Assembly: GCA_035041965.1 (NCBI GenBank)
Contig: JAPYMA010000806.1
Coordinates: 124,001-188,000, forward strand
Length of the DNA: 64,000 bases
Origin: Anisakis pegreffii
Taxonomy: Eukaryota; Nematoda; Chromadorea; Rhabditida; Anisakidae
Reading direction: 5' to 3'
Shown here: positions 1 through 10,878 of the stretch, one piece after another
Layout of the letters: each line of letters starts with the position of its first letter
Numbering within the stretch: the stretch's first letter is position 1
Program-made: the position numbers and the translations under genes
Notes under the pieces: generated by a model
Database searches by the model: none
Seen by the model: only the letters and a program-made list of their open reading frames with translations
Told to the model about the DNA's origin: nothing

Positions 1-176
1 CAATTTGATTACATTCAACTAAAAAACAAAACTGTTCTGATGAACCACTGCCCTAAGTTTGTTGGTATAAATTTCTAAATGTTGCACATATTAATAACTG
101 TTCCCTCGAACAGCGATCATCAGTAAATGAGGCTATCCATTTTGATGCTGAAAGACGTAAAAGAATACATACGAAC

Positions 177-1946
177 CGATATCAACAATTTTATTGCTTG
201 AGCTTTTTCAATTAGCGATACGATTTCGGATGGTTGAGGATGTTCATCCAGTTGGACGATGCCAAGTATGGTTTGTGCTTCCATCAAACGGCGAATCAAC
301 AACAAAAGTTCAGCGCAAATCTGAAACATTTCCGAATAGTTTTCTTTTGTTGAAGAGGTCTTACACAGCTCAGTAATTTATGTTTATATCGAATTTGCTC
401 ACATTTCGGTTTCCTACAATTTGTCCCTCTATTTTGTTGATTCATAGAGATATAGACACAGGTTTAGGTCTAAACAAACTTAACATTCTGCGGTCAAATC
501 ATCACAATCCAAAATTTCATCACCTTTTCGTGTCAACTACCATTGGTAGTTGCCTAGCGAGAGAGGATGGGGTAGAGGAGTGCAGCGGAGGCGTGCCCGA
601 ACATAGCAAATTAACGGCCATCGACGATTTGTGACCGTTGTCATTTACCAAATGATTACAGCAAGTAAAAAGATGCTTCAAAGTGTATCTGCGAACAGAG
701 CCGGAAAAATCACTGAGACGAACCATTGAGGAATTATCACTTTGCTGAGTTGATGTTTCTTGCGAAGACACTCGTTGCAGTGCATTACTCGGTCGCATTA
801 AACCTCTCAATTGTGTCACTCGATCATCCAGTAAGCAACACTCAAATGTATAAAACGGCGGTGCTCTCATAAACTTTCAAAACTGTACTGCTCAATGATA
901 ATCATAGCAAACATCGCACAATAAGACGTTTCAAGGATGCAGTCTTCAACCGTGCACGCAGCGTATCAAATTACCGGCATCGTCAAAATGCAATTCGGTG
1001 TAAGTATTGGTCAATTACGCGAATTATTCAAAAGGTTTACGCGTTTCATCTTATGCCAGATGTTCTCTTGTGAACCCGGTAGAACATCAGGCTAAAATAA
1101 TGCAACGTACGTCATGCAAGAGCACAGCAACCAAACGAAAATTTGACTGCATATCGTTGATCAACTTAGCAACTTCAATGTATTCCTCAGCAACTTCATT
1201 GATTTCGGATTTCTGCTCGTAGGTACTCTTCAATAACGACATAGAATCTATAAAATGACCGTGTTTCAAGAAGCACCCTTTGAGCAATTCATCAAAATCA
1301 TTGTTTATTGTACATTGAACGTCCGAATCAGAAACTAATCATGCAAACAGAGTGTAACTCATATGAGCTGTATTTCTAAACGATGACTTAATCGCAGAGT
1401 ATTTCTGCTTCTATCAAGCAATTGTCATCGCGATACTTCAAACCGAATAAAGTTACGTAGTATTTGCAACAATTGCCACCGCGACACTTCAACTTTATTT
1501 ATTTGCAACAAATAAATAAAGTCACACCGAATTTTGCAACTCAAATGTCGTGCACAATTTCCGTGACCGCATTGTAAACTGCACAAAACGAACCTTGTTT
1601 AGTGTTATTTAATGTTCGCTTCCAAGCTGCCTCCAGTTCACATAAATTCGCATCAAAATCTGATGTAGCTTTCGAAATGAGATCGTTCAACTGAATGAAT
1701 CATTCGACATTAAATCAGAAACTTCTGTGGATATATACGCAATTTGTAAGTGAATACCGATGTAATTCCTTCGTTGATGATGATACCAGAAGTTTTCAGG
1801 GCATTTTCGAACGCATTTACTCGACTAATTGAGTGTTGACAGTCCCTACGAACTTCTTTCGCAAAATGCTTCACTTTATCAACTGTTCTCGACAAAGCAC
1901 ATTCAAGCTTTCCCTCTGCTCGTAGGCCACCATCAAATTCGTAATT
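177..1946 (-). CDS. Partial multi-exon gene of unknown function (3' end beyond window)
   Basis: Five exons read on the minus strand in phase-consistent order: 1758-1946, 1594-1690, 1111-1334, 649-873 and 177-320, each flanked by AG and GT. The weakest junction is the acceptor at 873/874, which has a poor tract. The protein is largely helical and charged in the first three exons (for example KHFAKEVRRDCQH and EINEVAEEYIEVAKLINDM). A Ser/Gln-rich linker follows, then a leucine-rich helix (AELLLLIRRLMEAQTILG). I see no signal peptide or catalytic motif and do not recognise the family; a coiled-coil or BAR-like trafficking subunit is only a guess. The start is not visible because exon 1946 opens in phase 0 without a clear Met, so further 5' exons are likely. 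The gene continues past base 1 through a donor at 176/175. Confidence 0.5.
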
Positions 1947-2975
1947 CTAAAATTGCTGGTCGTCACTGAGTCCTTGATAACAATCTCATCAATGAATTGT
2001 CAGTTTTTCACAAACCGTAAAGGTCAATGTTTCAATTCAATGCAGATGAGCGATAAGTTAGTTAAATTAGTGTAAGATTAGTTCAAATGGATGATGACTT
2101 GAGCATATTGAAGCAATGCAAAATCTTGTGTTGATAATTGAAATCATTAACAATACAATTACATTGGGACATTGTTAAGTAAATATTCGAACATCCGATT
2201 CGCTGAAATTCTCTTACCAGAGATTTTGTCGTTCTATTTTTTAGAGGAAGACCACGGTCAGATGAAATGCTGAAAAAAAGTGAACTTTAGAAGAGTCAAG
2301 CTTCGAGAATTGATGAAATGACAAATGTGAGGTATTGCCCCACCTACTTACGTCTCAGCAGTGAACTAAAACCAACTTCGATTCATGCCGGAGAAAAAAA
2401 GTTCGACTGATGCATGAAATTAAACCAGTATCTCTTATCCGCCAAATTAAGTCCCATTGCTCGGCTTCTATGCGGAGCATTTATTATAAACAGTTTTTTG
2501 GTATTCAAAATGCTGAGAAAAAACATTGAAAGTTGAAATTTGATTAGTGACAACCGCTTTTTAAAATATAATTCCGACTTAGGACCATTTAGAAAGAAAA
2601 GCTGCAATTATGCAGATTATTACGAGAACAAGACTGACTTTACGGAGATAACACATATCAACGAAACATTCTGAACATTGCAACTCTCGAGCAAACCTTC
2701 GGTGCCTTGCTGCAAAACCGCTTGCTAGGGCCATCAAGTCCGCAAATGGAACGACATGACCATTCGAAGATATATGTAATCGCTGTTATAAAAGTGTTCA
2801 CTTATCCATTACTAATTGCTTAATCTATAATATTCAAATGTTAAAGTCAACCATATCATTAATCATTTGATGAAATGCGTTGGCTCCGCCTTTCTGACTA
2901 ATCGTTCTTATTTGCAGTACCTTGAAGAAATTATCTACTCGTTTGAAAAATTACTCGTTTAAACAAATTCGACCG
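1947..2975. other. Non-coding stretch, nothing recognised
   Basis: Only short spurious ORFs. Missing 5' exons of the minus-strand gene at 177-1946 could lie here, but no exon could be phased convincingly. Confidence 0.4.
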
Positions 2976-3756
2976 ACAATATATGTGTTTTCTGAATATA
3001 GCGATTCTGACAAATCGAATGGTGTGGAAAGATTTATATGTTATCGGGCAAATCTGAGTGTACAGGTAGCTTGAAGATGGTAACCCCTATAGATCTATAA
3101 TAATGTATACATTGATGTATAGTGATACAATGCATATGAATAAGTGCGACTGCACTATTCGAGACAGATCCATGAAAATAGATATATCTCCTCATACGAG
3201 CAGATTTGCTCGACAAAATATATGATATTCTAAATCTGGAGGTTCTTAGGAATCGAATGGTGCAGAGAAATTCATATGTTACTGGGTAAACCTGAGAGTA
3301 CCGGCGGCTGGAATATGGTAACCCCTATAAAGCTAGAGTAATGTATAAGTTGATCTTTGGTGATACAATGTGTATGAATGAGCGCGATTGCGCTAATTGA
3401 GATAGATTCAAGAAAACAGCTATATCTCCTCGACAAGAAGAATTGTTCTGCAAACTATATAACAGACTGAATCTAGAGGTTCTGAGGAATCGAATGGTGT
3501 AGAGAAATTCATATGTTACTGGGCAAAGCTGAGAGGACGGTAGGCTTAAAGGTGGTAGCCGTTATCTGGCTATAGTAGTGTATAATTTGATCTATAATGA
3601 TACAATGTATATGAATGAGTGCGACTGCGCTATTTGAGATAGATTTAAGAAAATAGCTATATCTCGTCACGGAAGCAAATTTGCTCACATCAGATAAATG
3701 TATATATTTCTGAATCTAGAGGTTCACCAGAATCGAACGGTGTGGAGAATCGTGAG
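2976..3756. repeat. Tandem repeat, about 237-bp unit, three full copies plus ends
   Basis: The phrase AATCGAAYGGTG recurs at 3013, 3251, 3488 and 3731, giving spacings of 238, 237 and 243 bp. Inside each unit the same landmarks recur in order: a TATGTTA(T/C)(C/T)GGG(C/T)AAA segment, GGTA(G/A)CC, GATACAATG(C/T)(A/G)TATGAAT, a (G/A)AG(T/C)GCGA(C/T)TGC segment, and an ATCTAGAGGTTC-like end. Copies differ by scattered substitutions, so the array is old. No ORF runs through it. Satellite-like DNA is the simplest reading. Confidence 0.8.
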
Positions 3757-3825
3757 CATCGCTTCACTTCGTCCTTTATAAGGCATCGCAACAGTCTGCA
3801 TATGTACTTTTTGTGCCTAGTGATG

Positions 3826-3996
3826 TCTCTATTCCACTTAAGCTTTTAGAAGTTCTATTCCATCCCAAGGAATAGAATAGAACAGTTCATGAATGAGGAA
3901 GAAACAGTTTGGAATAGAATAGAGGCTTTTTGGAGCCCAAAAGAATAGAATAGAACAGTTTTCAACAGAATTTGACTGTTTCTTAAACTGTTCCAA
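3826..3996. repeat. Direct and inverted GAATAGAATAGAACAG repeats
   Basis: The words GGAATAGAATAGAACAGTT, GGAATAGAATAGAGG and AGAATAGAATAGAACAGTTTT occur within 100 bp. The reverse form TCTATTCCA / TTCTATTCCATCCC lies just upstream at 3828-3868. This forms a small mixed direct/inverted repeat cluster that abuts the Penelope fold-back at 3998. Confidence 0.5.
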
Positions 3997-3997
3997 G

Positions 3998-4859
3998 TGA
4001 ATAGTACTTAGTAGTAAACAATATTTTATAGATATATTATTGTATTATATTTTATTTTATTTTAGAAATTTAAATACTTTATTGCCTCTTTCATCTCCTG
4101 CTTTATATTCATGTCCGGGTTTAAATTTCTTATGGTGACTGCTTCCAATATTTTCCTCCTTTGCGTATTCCGTTCCACCGCAATTATTTCCACACTTGTT
4201 TTCGGTTCCATGCCGCCATGTTCGTTCTTCATGTGTAGCGACCATGGTTTTTCCCTTTCGGGATGCCTCATATCTCCCACGTATTGCCGATACCTCTTCT
4301 CCAATGGCTGGCCCGTCTCCCCAATGTAGAATGCCGAGCAGATCAGACAGTTTATACGATACACCACTCCCTTTAATTTACAGGCTCCACTCCTCTTCCC
4401 ACATATTTCGCAATTATCTTTCTCACATTCTCTGTCGTACAATCTGGAGTCTACCAATATATCTTTCAGCGTGCGCGGTTTCGCGCTTACTACATTCGTT
4501 TGGATACTCCACTTCTTGAACACCTTCCTGATTTTGTTGACAAATTCATCCGTTATGAACGGTACCTTTAGTGTCGGTAACCCCGACGAGAATTTTCTGC
4601 CTCTCGTTCCCTTGCACAGGTAGTTCGGATTATAGCCGTTATTTTGGATGATGTTTAGTGCTTTTTCTCGTGACTGTTCTACATATCCAGTCGTCGAGAG
4701 ACTCACAGCACGGCTAATTATGTTTTTAACTATCTGTGTCTTTATATTTTGTGGATGGGCTGAGTTTTCGTTCATTATGATGTTTTTCCTCATCGGTTTT
4801 CTATACCATCTTGTTTCCATCGTTCCATCCTGTATACTCAGTTCCACATCCAGGAACGG
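3998..4859 (-). mobile_element. Penelope-like element fragment, left copy (GIY-YIG end)
   Basis: The minus strand encodes the C-terminal part of a Penelope-like element polyprotein. It begins at a reverse-transcriptase tail motif (FLDVELSIQDGT...TRWYRKPM) and runs through a Cys-rich linker (CEKDNCEICG) into a GIY-YIG-type endonuclease: GVVYRINCLICSAFYIGETG, then EKRYRQ and a conserved H and N further on. The frame is open from 4859 to the stop at 4062, with about 60 bp of AT-rich 3' sequence to 3998. Everything upstream of FLDVE, including the RT core, is missing, so this is a 5'-truncated, non-autonomous copy. At 4859/4860 it meets a second copy in the opposite orientation. Confidence 0.85.
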
Positions 4860-4908
4860 ATGTGGAACTGAGTATACGGGATGGAACGAAGGAAACAAGA
4901 TGGTATAG
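4801..4908. repeat. Hairpin: 49-bp inverted repeat around a 10-bp centre
   Basis: Bases 4801-4849 and 4860-4908 are reverse complements with two mismatches (47/49). The centre is CCAGGAACGG. This is the head-to-head junction of the two Penelope-like copies at their common 5' truncation point. Confidence 0.9.
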
Positions 4909-5864
4909 ATAACATTTAAAAAAAAACATTAAAAAACAATAAATAACAATAAACAACAATAAATGACAATTAATAACATTAAATAACAAGAAATAACAAT
5001 AAATAACATTAAATAAACAATAAATAACAATAAATAACATTAAACAACAATAAATAACATTAAGTAACATTAAATAACAATAAATAACATTAAATAACAT
5101 TAAATAACAATAAATACCAATAAATAACGTTAAATGCCATTAAATAACAATAAATAACATTAAATAAACAATAAATAACATTAAATAACAATTAATAACA
5201 TTGAATAACAAGAAATAACATTAAATAAACAATAAATAACAATAAACAGCAATAAATAACAGTAAACAACATTAAATAACAATAAATAACATTAAATAAC
5301 AATTTATTGTTGTTTAATGTTATTTATTGTTATTTAATGTTATTTATTGTTATTTATTGTCATTTAATGTTCTTCAATGGTTTACATTGTTATTTATTGT
5401 TATTTAATGTTATTTATTGTTATTTAATGTTATTTAATGTTATTTATTGGTATTTATTGTTATTTAATGTTACTTATTGTTAAATTAAAGGGAGTGGTGT
5501 ATCGTATAAACTGTCTGATCTGCTCGGCATTCTACATTGGGGAGACGGGCCAGCCATTGGAGAAGAGGTATCGGCAATACGTGGGAGATATGAGGCATCC
5601 CGAAATGGAAAAACCATGGTCGCTACACATGAAGAACGAACATGGCGGCATGGTACCGAAAACAAGTGTGGAAATAATTGCGGTGGAACGGAATACGCAA
5701 AGGAGGAAAATACTGGAAGCAGTCACCATAAGAAATTTAAACCCGGACGTGAATATAAAGCAGGAGATGAAAGAGGCAATAAAGTATTTAAATTTCTAAA
5801 ATAAAATAAAATATAATACAATAATATATCTATAAAATATTGCTTACTACAAAATACTATTCAC
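4860..5864 (+). mobile_element. Penelope-like element fragment, right copy, interrupted
   Basis: The plus strand resumes the same element head-to-head with the left copy. Bases 4860-4908 encode the same DVELSI..GT..TRWYR segment, and 5482-5802 encode the GIY-YIG domain and C-terminus (stop at about 5800, followed by the same AT-rich 3' end to 5864). The roughly 420 bp between these parts in the left copy (4381-4800) are absent here and replaced by about 573 bp of AT-rich 10-bp repeats. The copy is therefore dead. A few substitutions distinguish it from the left copy (for example Met/Val and Glu/Val changes), so the two arms are not recent identical duplicates. Confidence 0.8.
4909..5481. repeat. 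AT-rich 10-bp minisatellite that reverses strand near 5302
   Basis: Built from alternating decamers TAACATTAAA and TAACAATAAA. From 4909 to about 5301 the plus strand carries the A-rich form; from about 5302 to 5481 it carries the exact reverse-complement form (TTTAATGTTA, TTTATTGTTA). The array is therefore itself palindromic, with its centre at ...AATAACAATTTATTGTTG.... ORFs across it are low-complexity artefacts. Confidence 0.85.
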
Positions 5865-5978
5865 CTAATTATTCGGATTAAAACTCTGCCCCAACAACCA
5901 CTACTAATCCTCGACCCCAACAACATGTTATCTACTAATTCATGTCCGCTCCAGTTTGTTCCATATCTGTGTCCCAAC

Positions 5979-6022
5979 GTTGTGGCTGATGATGGCGTTC
6001 TAACGCCGAAACGTCCTACGGT
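5979..6022 (+). ncRNA. Candidate hammerhead ribozyme motif of Penelope-like element type
   Basis: Read 5'-3': CTGATGA (5986-5992), a spacer T, a perfect 5-bp stem GGCGT/ACGCC with loop TCTA (5994-6007), GAAA (6008-6011), then CGTC (6012-6015). The flanks GTTGTGG (5979-5985) and CTACGGT (6016-6022) can pair over 7 bp if G-U wobbles are allowed, as stem I. Stem III would be minimal, with the expected cleavage after GTC. Hammerhead motifs with very short stem III are known in Penelope-like elements. The motif lies 115 bp downstream of the right copy and on the same strand. Catalytic activity is inference. Confidence 0.5.
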
Positions 6023-6054
6023 TCTTCCGTACGATTTGTGCATTATTTCGGTCA

Positions 6055-6055
<1 letters not shown>

Positions 6056-6098
<43 letters not shown>

Positions 6099-6180
6099 TA
6101 TTATTATTATTATTAATTATTATTATTATTAAATATTCTTATTATTATTATTATTATTATTGTTATTATTGTTATTATTA

Positions 6181-6217
<37 letters not shown>

Positions 6218-6440
6218 CATTATTACTATCATTATTACTATCATTATTATTATCATTATTACTATCATTATTACTATCATTATTATTATTATTTATTAAT
6301 GTTATTATTATTATCATTATTACTATCATTATTACTATCATTATTATTATTTATTAAAGTTATTATTATTATTTATTAATGTTATTATTTATTATTGTTT
6401 TAACCATCATTATTTATTATCATTTATCATTTTCCTTATC
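6056..6440. repeat. TTA-type microsatellite with TTACTATCA variants
   Basis: Nearly pure (TTA)n from 6056, grading into TTATCA and TTACTATCA units, then TTATTTATTAA(A/T)G. The Tyr-, Leu- and Asn-only ORFs here are translations of the repeat and not genes. Confidence 0.9.
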
Positions 6441-7421
6441 ATTACTGTTTTATTAATGCTGTTTTCATTTAGCTGTTATCATTTATTCGTACTTTTGCAT
6501 GGATGGGGGAGAAATAGTTTTCCAAGTAATTCAATGCTAGTAGCTATTAGAGATTCGAATCCACCAAAAAACATCATATTCAGTATCATGAGGGAGGGAC
6601 GAATGGCCATCAGTGAGAGGTGAAACAAGTTATCAAGGGCAAGTTATCGTAGTTAATTCTGTTAGTGGGGAATTCCCTCAAGAAACAATTGAATATGCAA
6701 CTGTGTTTCCGAGTAAACACCCTACTTTCAAATGTTAATTGTACTCTAAACTCCAGGAGCAAGCCATCACGGAAATTGTTCACATTTTACGCCTCCAATA
6801 AAAGTTCATCACTATTTCTGCCTCATCACTTCTGCATTCAGGGATGGACACCTTCGTGAAGATTTCTGCATTCCGTTGTGATTGCCCTTGGCCCGTGCCT
6901 ATCGCTTATCTCCCAAATATGAGTGGGTTTCATACCCTCAGTTGAGCGCCGAAAGAAAGATGCCTTTCTTCAGTCGGGAATGGTCGCTCGAAAGATGGAG
7001 TAGCTTCCTTATTCGCGGTTTTTATACTCTTCTTCGGTAAACTCCTTATATGCCCTGACGACTTCTTTTGTAGTCGGTAACTCTTATTTTTCGCGAAGCA
7101 GCCCCTTCCCTCCCGTTGAATCTCCATCGGCCTCAACTAACCCATCTAACGAACGAGCGATTTTCCACATATTCGATCCTTTGTCTGACCACAAAAAAAT
7201 ATCACATAAATCGCGTGGCTTGAATCGTGGAAAATGTTTGAAAATTTTCTGTTATAATTTATGTAAATGGAATAGTGTAGAACATTGGATCTTTATGTTG
7301 TTGTAATCCAGTCTTCTTTGTTTCTCTTAAATGCTGATTCGTAATATTTTACTGGAATAATCTAAAGCAGTCGGTCGAAGCAGTGTTTGACGATGGTAGT
7401 GATGAACCGTAAGTGTACTTT
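6441..7421. other. Non-coding stretch upstream of the MFSD5-type gene
   Basis: No exon could be supported. A slightly GC-richer patch at about 6890-7140 holds a 68-aa minus-strand ORF with no recognisable motif; it may be an old repeat. The proximal promoter of the next gene should lie here, but no clear element was seen. Confidence 0.35.
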
Positions 7422-7444
7422 CAGCATACTGCTTAAGCTTTGGA

Positions 7445-9721
7445 ATGCTTGTTTCGTTGAACGTCGGTCAGTTAGCGTATGTATTTGCAATATCATGCAC
7501 TGCGTTCGGTGCATATTTTGTGTATAAAGTTGGATTAACTTCTCGAGATGTAGCGCAGAGAAACGCACAATTCCGCACCCTCCAGATACATTTCTTGTTG
7601 CCCTATTTGTTAGTCCTTCTCGCCGAAAGTATTCAGGTCAGTTTTTTGCCAATACTGAATGATATTTTTATCTTCATTCTTGGGCATATAAACGAACATC
7701 AAGTTTAGTGATATGTGTTCTTCAGGCACCATACTTGTACGTTCTCTATCATGTTTATGGATTTTTACCGAGTCAAATCAGTGTGTTGTATGTGGTGGGC
7801 TTAACGATGAATGTAATTGGTACAGTGTTAACCGTGCATCTTTTGTCGAAATTCGATAGACGAATGCTTTGTTTATGTTGTGTTGCGAGCAGCTCATTAG
7901 CATGTCTGCTGAAATTCTCCGATAATTATCTCGTTCTTCTCATCGGTCGATTACTTGACGGCCTGTCGGCAGCTCTCATCACCGCACCTTTTCAACAATG
8001 GTTGGTGTTTCATTCTATTTTTTGCCAGTCAATTGAAGTAATTCGCAGTGGATACGTTTGTGTAATCTGTGATGACAACATTCAATTAAGGTTATATCAA
8101 TGTGAGATTACAGGTATGGTCATGAGCATGTGATGTCATTTGATTTTCCTAAAGAATGGCTTGCGTCAACATTCGCATTGCTCTCTCTCATAGCTGGATT
8201 TCTGTCTGTGTTAGCCGGTTTTATCGCAGAATTTGCTGAGAGTATATCCTCAATAACAGCATTTCCATTCTTCTTTGCAATACTCTTTCAGCTTGCTGGT
8301 ATTTTTCTTATTGCTACATTTTAATGTTTTTTTGGAATTTTTGAATCAAAATAACTGTAATATAAAATTGGAATAATGCATTGGCATCAACGGATTCCTA
8401 CAAGTGTTGACTTGAAATTCCTCTGACAAAACGAAAACATCTTGGTACTTTCTGCTGTTGTTGGTCACGAATAACGCTATATTTCCAGGTGGTTGCTATA
8501 TAATGTGTGTTTGGCCAGCAAATAGAATTGAACCTGAACATCGTATACCAATCAGAGAGCAGTTCATCAGTGCAGTTACTATTTTCAAGGTGTGTTTCTA
8601 ATTTGCATGCTTTCAGTTAGATAATCTCATTCGAATTAAATCTTTGTTGGATCCAAATTGAGAGAGGTTAAATGGTCTTCGATTCAGATCTGTACTGTTA
8701 AGTCTTTGTGTCGTATTTCAGAAGAAACCGGTGATTTTGGTATTGTGCGCTGTGCATACGCTTTTCGAATCAACTTTACTTATATTCATTTTTGTTTGGA
8801 CGCCACTCTTTTTACATTCAAAAGCAATTCTCCATCAGCGTATCAGGTAATAAACTTTGATTTGAGTTGATCCATCTGAATGAATGTAAGAGATTTATTT
8901 GTATGCTTAATGAGATTTTCTTCAGTTACGGTGTGATTTATGCAGCGTTCATGAGTTGTGCTCTATTGGGTGGAATATTCTCTCGTCACTATCACAAACG
9001 CTTGCAACCGACTCAGATCCTATTTGCGTCATCGAGTGTGTGTTTGATTACACTCGTGCTCTCGGTTTGCATCATACCATCAACACCCACCGAATGGACC
9101 AAATCGCTGTTCAACGCGCTTCTTCTGCTGTTCTGTTTATTCGAATTTGCAGTTGGTTCATACGTACCAGCAATGAACAAATTACAGGTGCGGTATTCTT
9201 GATTGTTGTGCTGCTCTGCATCAATCTCTTTGAATAACTGATTGTGAGTATGGAATCGGATGACTGTTGTTAGGTGAAAAGACTAAGAATAACGAGAAGA
9301 AGAATAGAGGTAATAATAATAATGACGGATTAGATCTTTGTTAGTTCCAAATTGGGATTAAATGGCTTAGGCTTTCGAAAAGGCCTTTCACAATTTCATT
9401 GGAACAGAGTAGTTTCAGATTGATTTGCTGCCAGCCGAGCATCGCCAGTCATTATTAGCGTTGCTGAGAATACCATTGACTGTGATTTCAAGTTGTGGAA
9501 TGTTATTCTTGCATTCTGGTAATACGGACTGGCAAATAGTCTCGATGGGTTGCGTGCTACTTTCATTAACAACTCTTTGTGCACTGCTCTTACATATGAT
9601 CATCTCACAAAACAACCCACAACAAATTAATGATCATTTTGTTCTGACACTGAACACGAATGTATATGATGACTCACAAGAAGATGAAGACAACCTACCT
9701 CAGGGTCTAACGATCAGTTAA
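7445..9721 (+). CDS. MFSD5-type major facilitator (molybdate-anion transporter family)
   Basis: Seven phase-consistent exons: 7445-7636, 7726-8000, 8114-8298, 8489-8589, 8722-8846, 8926-9187 and 9419-9721, giving 480 aa (vertebrate MFSD5 is about 450). Family landmarks: the start MLV followed by a first membrane helix; QAPYLYVLYHVYGF; the MFS-type loop and helix RLLDGLSAALI; the motif HEHV..FDFPKEW joined across an intron; TLFES...VWTPL; and the final AEHRQ...LLRIPL helix pair. All are in the order seen in animal MFSD5. About 12 membrane helices are expected. MFSD5 members are linked to molybdate uptake in algae; the animal substrate is unsettled. The start matches the family N-terminus. A 3' splice site (CAG at 7422-7424) sits 20 bp upstream. 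The C-terminal tail is acidic (DSQEDEDN). Confidence 0.88.
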
Positions 9722-10874
9722 TTCCTTGCGATGATATCCCATCAACCGGTTATTCGGTTGATGTACATTTTGGTATGAGATAATTTACAGTGGTTGATTC
9801 TCTCACCCCTTGGCTGGATGAAAAGAATTGATGATGTAGCATATTTATTATGTGATTCATGTGTATCTCGTTGTTCCAATATCTCTTGATTTTTGTTGCT
9901 TGTTCTTATATTCTTGCTAAGTTCGGACTTAGCTTCAAAATGTGATCGGATCTTGATTTTGTTTTACAATATTATTTATAAATCATCAAACCATTTGAGA
10001 GTATGACTCGATTGAGTTGTGTACAATTAGATGTGCAGTTGCAGCATTCCATTTCGTTATTGGTGCGTAATTCTGTGATTAAATTGTTTTTGAATGCGTT
10101 TTGCAATGCGCGAAACGAGTGGATGGAAGTGAATGAGCGTATTCAGTAGATATGTATGCATATGAATCAGAAGGATAAAAACGAATTGAGAAAAGTTTCC
10201 TAGAGGGATACCTTACCATATAAATAGCCATATGGAAATATTCTGATCGGTTATTGTACTCGTCACGTTACAATTACAGATGGTGGGTGATATGAGCGTA
10301 CATGGACATATTGCATTAAGAAGAGATATTTATGTGATTTGTGTTGTCGAATGATGAGATTTTATTTGCGTCGTCTTGTGATATACTGTCGGGTGTTTGT
10401 GTTCATTGAAGTCTTTTTGAATATTCATTGTTTTCAGCTAATGATTAACCGGAAATTATTGAGTTAACTTTATTTGTGAATTGGTCAATTTGTTGTCTCA
10501 TTTCCATCAACTTTATTTGTGATTTCAATTGATCGATAAATGATTATTTATTGAAGCAGTTTTGCGTTCCTTACATTCTTTGCAATCTAATGAATGGCTT
10601 AATAATGGCCATTGTTGTATCAGCAACGGTTACATCAGTAATGTTGTCCTAGATTATATATTCTTTTACTTAACTGTCATCTAAACCGTATTTATTTGAT
10701 AGGACATGGATTTTTCTTCGTTTTTCAAAACGTTTATTTGACTGTTGGTTGATGTTCAACACCAAAAGTTTGATAGTTGGTGAGAATGATGAATAGTCGA
10801 CGTTAGGATGTTCTTCAGATATCTATAACAGTAAAGATTCATTGAAAGTTGAAGTGATTGTGAACGATTGATTG
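9722..10874. other. Intergenic stretch between MFSD5-type and SFMBT-type genes
   Basis: It contains the 3' UTR of the transporter gene and the upstream region of the next gene on the same strand. No ORF or RNA gene is visible. The roughly 1.15-kb gap is long for a nematode operon, so co-transcription is not suggested. Confidence 0.4.
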
Positions 10875-10878
10875 CAGT

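Larger units (their letters stand above)
3998..5864. repeat. Large inverted repeat: 383-bp arms 3998-4380 and 5482-5864
   Basis: The reverse complement of 3998-4380 matches 5482-5864 almost base for base. The outer ends are GTGAATAGTA.../...ACTATTCAC and the inner ends CCCTTTAATTTA/TAAATTAAAGGG. The arms are the 3' halves of two Penelope-like copies. A nested hairpin (4801-4908) and a palindromic AT-rich array (4909-5481) lie between them. Confidence 0.85.

Noticed and set aside
6038..6379. ORFs of poly-Tyr/Leu/Asn in three frames
   Set aside because: Translations of the TTA microsatellite.
6538..6570. tRNA-like T-loop GATTCGAATCC
   Set aside because: No matching acceptor stem, D-arm or anticodon arm upstream.
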